Origin: Bacillus fonticola
GTDB taxonomy: Bacteria > Bacillota > Bacilli > Bacillales > JC228
Assembly (NCBI RefSeq): GCF_012955605.1
Contig: NZ_CP052135.1
Span: 3,050,711-3,114,710, forward strand
DNA length: 64,000 nucleotides
Direction: 5' to 3'
Position 1 is the stretch's first letter; each line of letters opens with the position of its first letter. Under the pieces are notes generated by a model, which was given only the letters and a program-made list of their open reading frames with translations, searched no databases and was not told the DNA's origin. Position numbers and translations under genes: made by a program. Below, in pieces: positions 63,511 to 64,000 of the stretch.

Positions 63511-64000
63511 TTTTGAGCACCCCCTCGTCTTCTTCTGGAGTAATCGCCATCCACGCCCCCGCATACAACATATACCACGTGGGTTCTAACGTGAATAATT
63601 GATTATTCGACGATTTCTCTAGACGGTAGCCAATCGTGAGTCTCTCCAGTTGTGAAGGGGCAAATTCCCTCACCCTTTGTTCCACATAGCGTAAAATGTT
63701 CGGACCCGATAAAAGCTTTTTTTTGGATGTCTCGGGCATGAGCACTGCGAGAGAGAAGGCAGGGCGAATGTATTCCTTTACCTCGTCCTCTCCCCACGAT
63801 ACAGAGATTTCCGTCAAATCAACCGGGCTTGGGCTCATCACTGGCCGACCATTGATATACATTCGAAATGTCACTTTCCGATTAAATTCATCCCACTCTG
63901 CATACCGATACGGATCAGTCCATCCAGCATGATCATTCATAAACGAAAACGTATCCTCAAAAACATCCCCTGTCGGAACGTATAAATTATCACTTTCTTC
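63497..64000 (-). CDS. walH: WalH (YycH), C-terminal part, cut by the window
   Basis: The frame is open to the right edge and covers the last 167 codons of a YycH protein. Recognisable parts are SFMNDHAGWTDPYRYAEWDE, INGRPVMSPSPVDLTEISVS and LERLTIGYRLEKSSNNQLFT, then LEPTWYMLYAGAWM. This is the extracellular C-terminal domain of the WalK regulator. The membrane helix and N-terminal half are outside the window. It precedes walI with a short overlap, as in other Bacilli. Confidence 0.9.
   Translation of the reverse strand, partial: EESDNLYVPTGDVFEDTFSFMNDHAGWTDPYRYAEWDEFNRKVTFRMYINGRPVMSPSPVDLTEISVSWGEDEVKEYIRPAFSLAVLMPETSKKKLLSGPNILRYVEQRVREFAPSQLERLTIGYRLEKSSNNQLFTLEPTWYMLYAGAWMAITPEEDEGVLKSGLG

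Overview
The window is a piece of a low-GC Firmicutes chromosome, almost certainly a Bacillaceae member. The right end carries walH-walI-walJ-htrC followed by rlmH, all reading leftward. In Bacillus this block lies close to the replication origin. Shine-Dalgarno sites are strong (AAAGGAGG type), and TTG or GTG starts are frequent. NhaC, several decayed genes and families of small palindromic repeats would fit a salt- or alkali-tolerant Bacillus relative, but I cannot name the species.

Layout. 1-4 kb: the end of a cysteine-dioxygenase-like gene, ctaG, a TraB-family membrane protein and a DUF421 protein. 4-11 kb: manA, a GH38 hydrolase, a PTS EIIABC transporter and an RpiR-type regulator, which look like a mannosylglycerate (or related mannoside) route that ends in mannose-6-P to fructose-6-P. 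11-19.5 kb: an accessory stretch with dppA, several decayed genes, a NUDIX plus PLD-helicase-DUF3427 gene pair, and remnants of a GH32 and an aldo/keto reductase gene. 19.5-29.9 kb: a xylose/xyloside regulon (xylB, xylA, yesL-like, two permeases and a binding protein without its own ATPase, xylR, GH43). Two promoters in it share the same -35 hexamer inside an apparent XylR box. 29.9-35.8 kb: nhaC, mqo, and a formaldehyde/aldehyde-type adhA with its MerR regulator. 35.8-37 kb: transposase debris, a likely small RNA and a repeat.

37-43.5 kb is a persulfide/sulfide detoxification locus: SQR, TauE/SafE, TusA, persulfide dioxygenase-rhodanese, DsrE, TusA-rhodanese, rhodanese, a truncated DsrE, CstR and a membrane rhodanese. 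Three CstR-like operator boxes lie over its promoters. 43.7-48 kb: a beta-glucoside PTS operon with a divergent GntR regulator. 48-53.6 kb: an IS91-type remnant, then an NmrA/DoxX/luciferase-like oxidoreductase group with a divergent TetR regulator and one decayed reductase. 54.5-58.7 kb: three copies of one 1394-bp IS4-family element (one truncated) have split a retropepsin-like aspartic protease gene into three pieces and inverted the middle one. 58.9-64 kb: rlmH, a small CxxH/CxxC protein, htrC, walJ, walI and the 3' part of walH, with a cluster of DnaA boxes upstream of rlmH.

The most noteworthy non-gene signals are a family of tiny hairpins with a shared loop core (one pair sits in frame inside the GH38 gene), a conserved element placed just after the terminators of three sugar operons, the reconstructable IS history, and the DnaA-box cluster.
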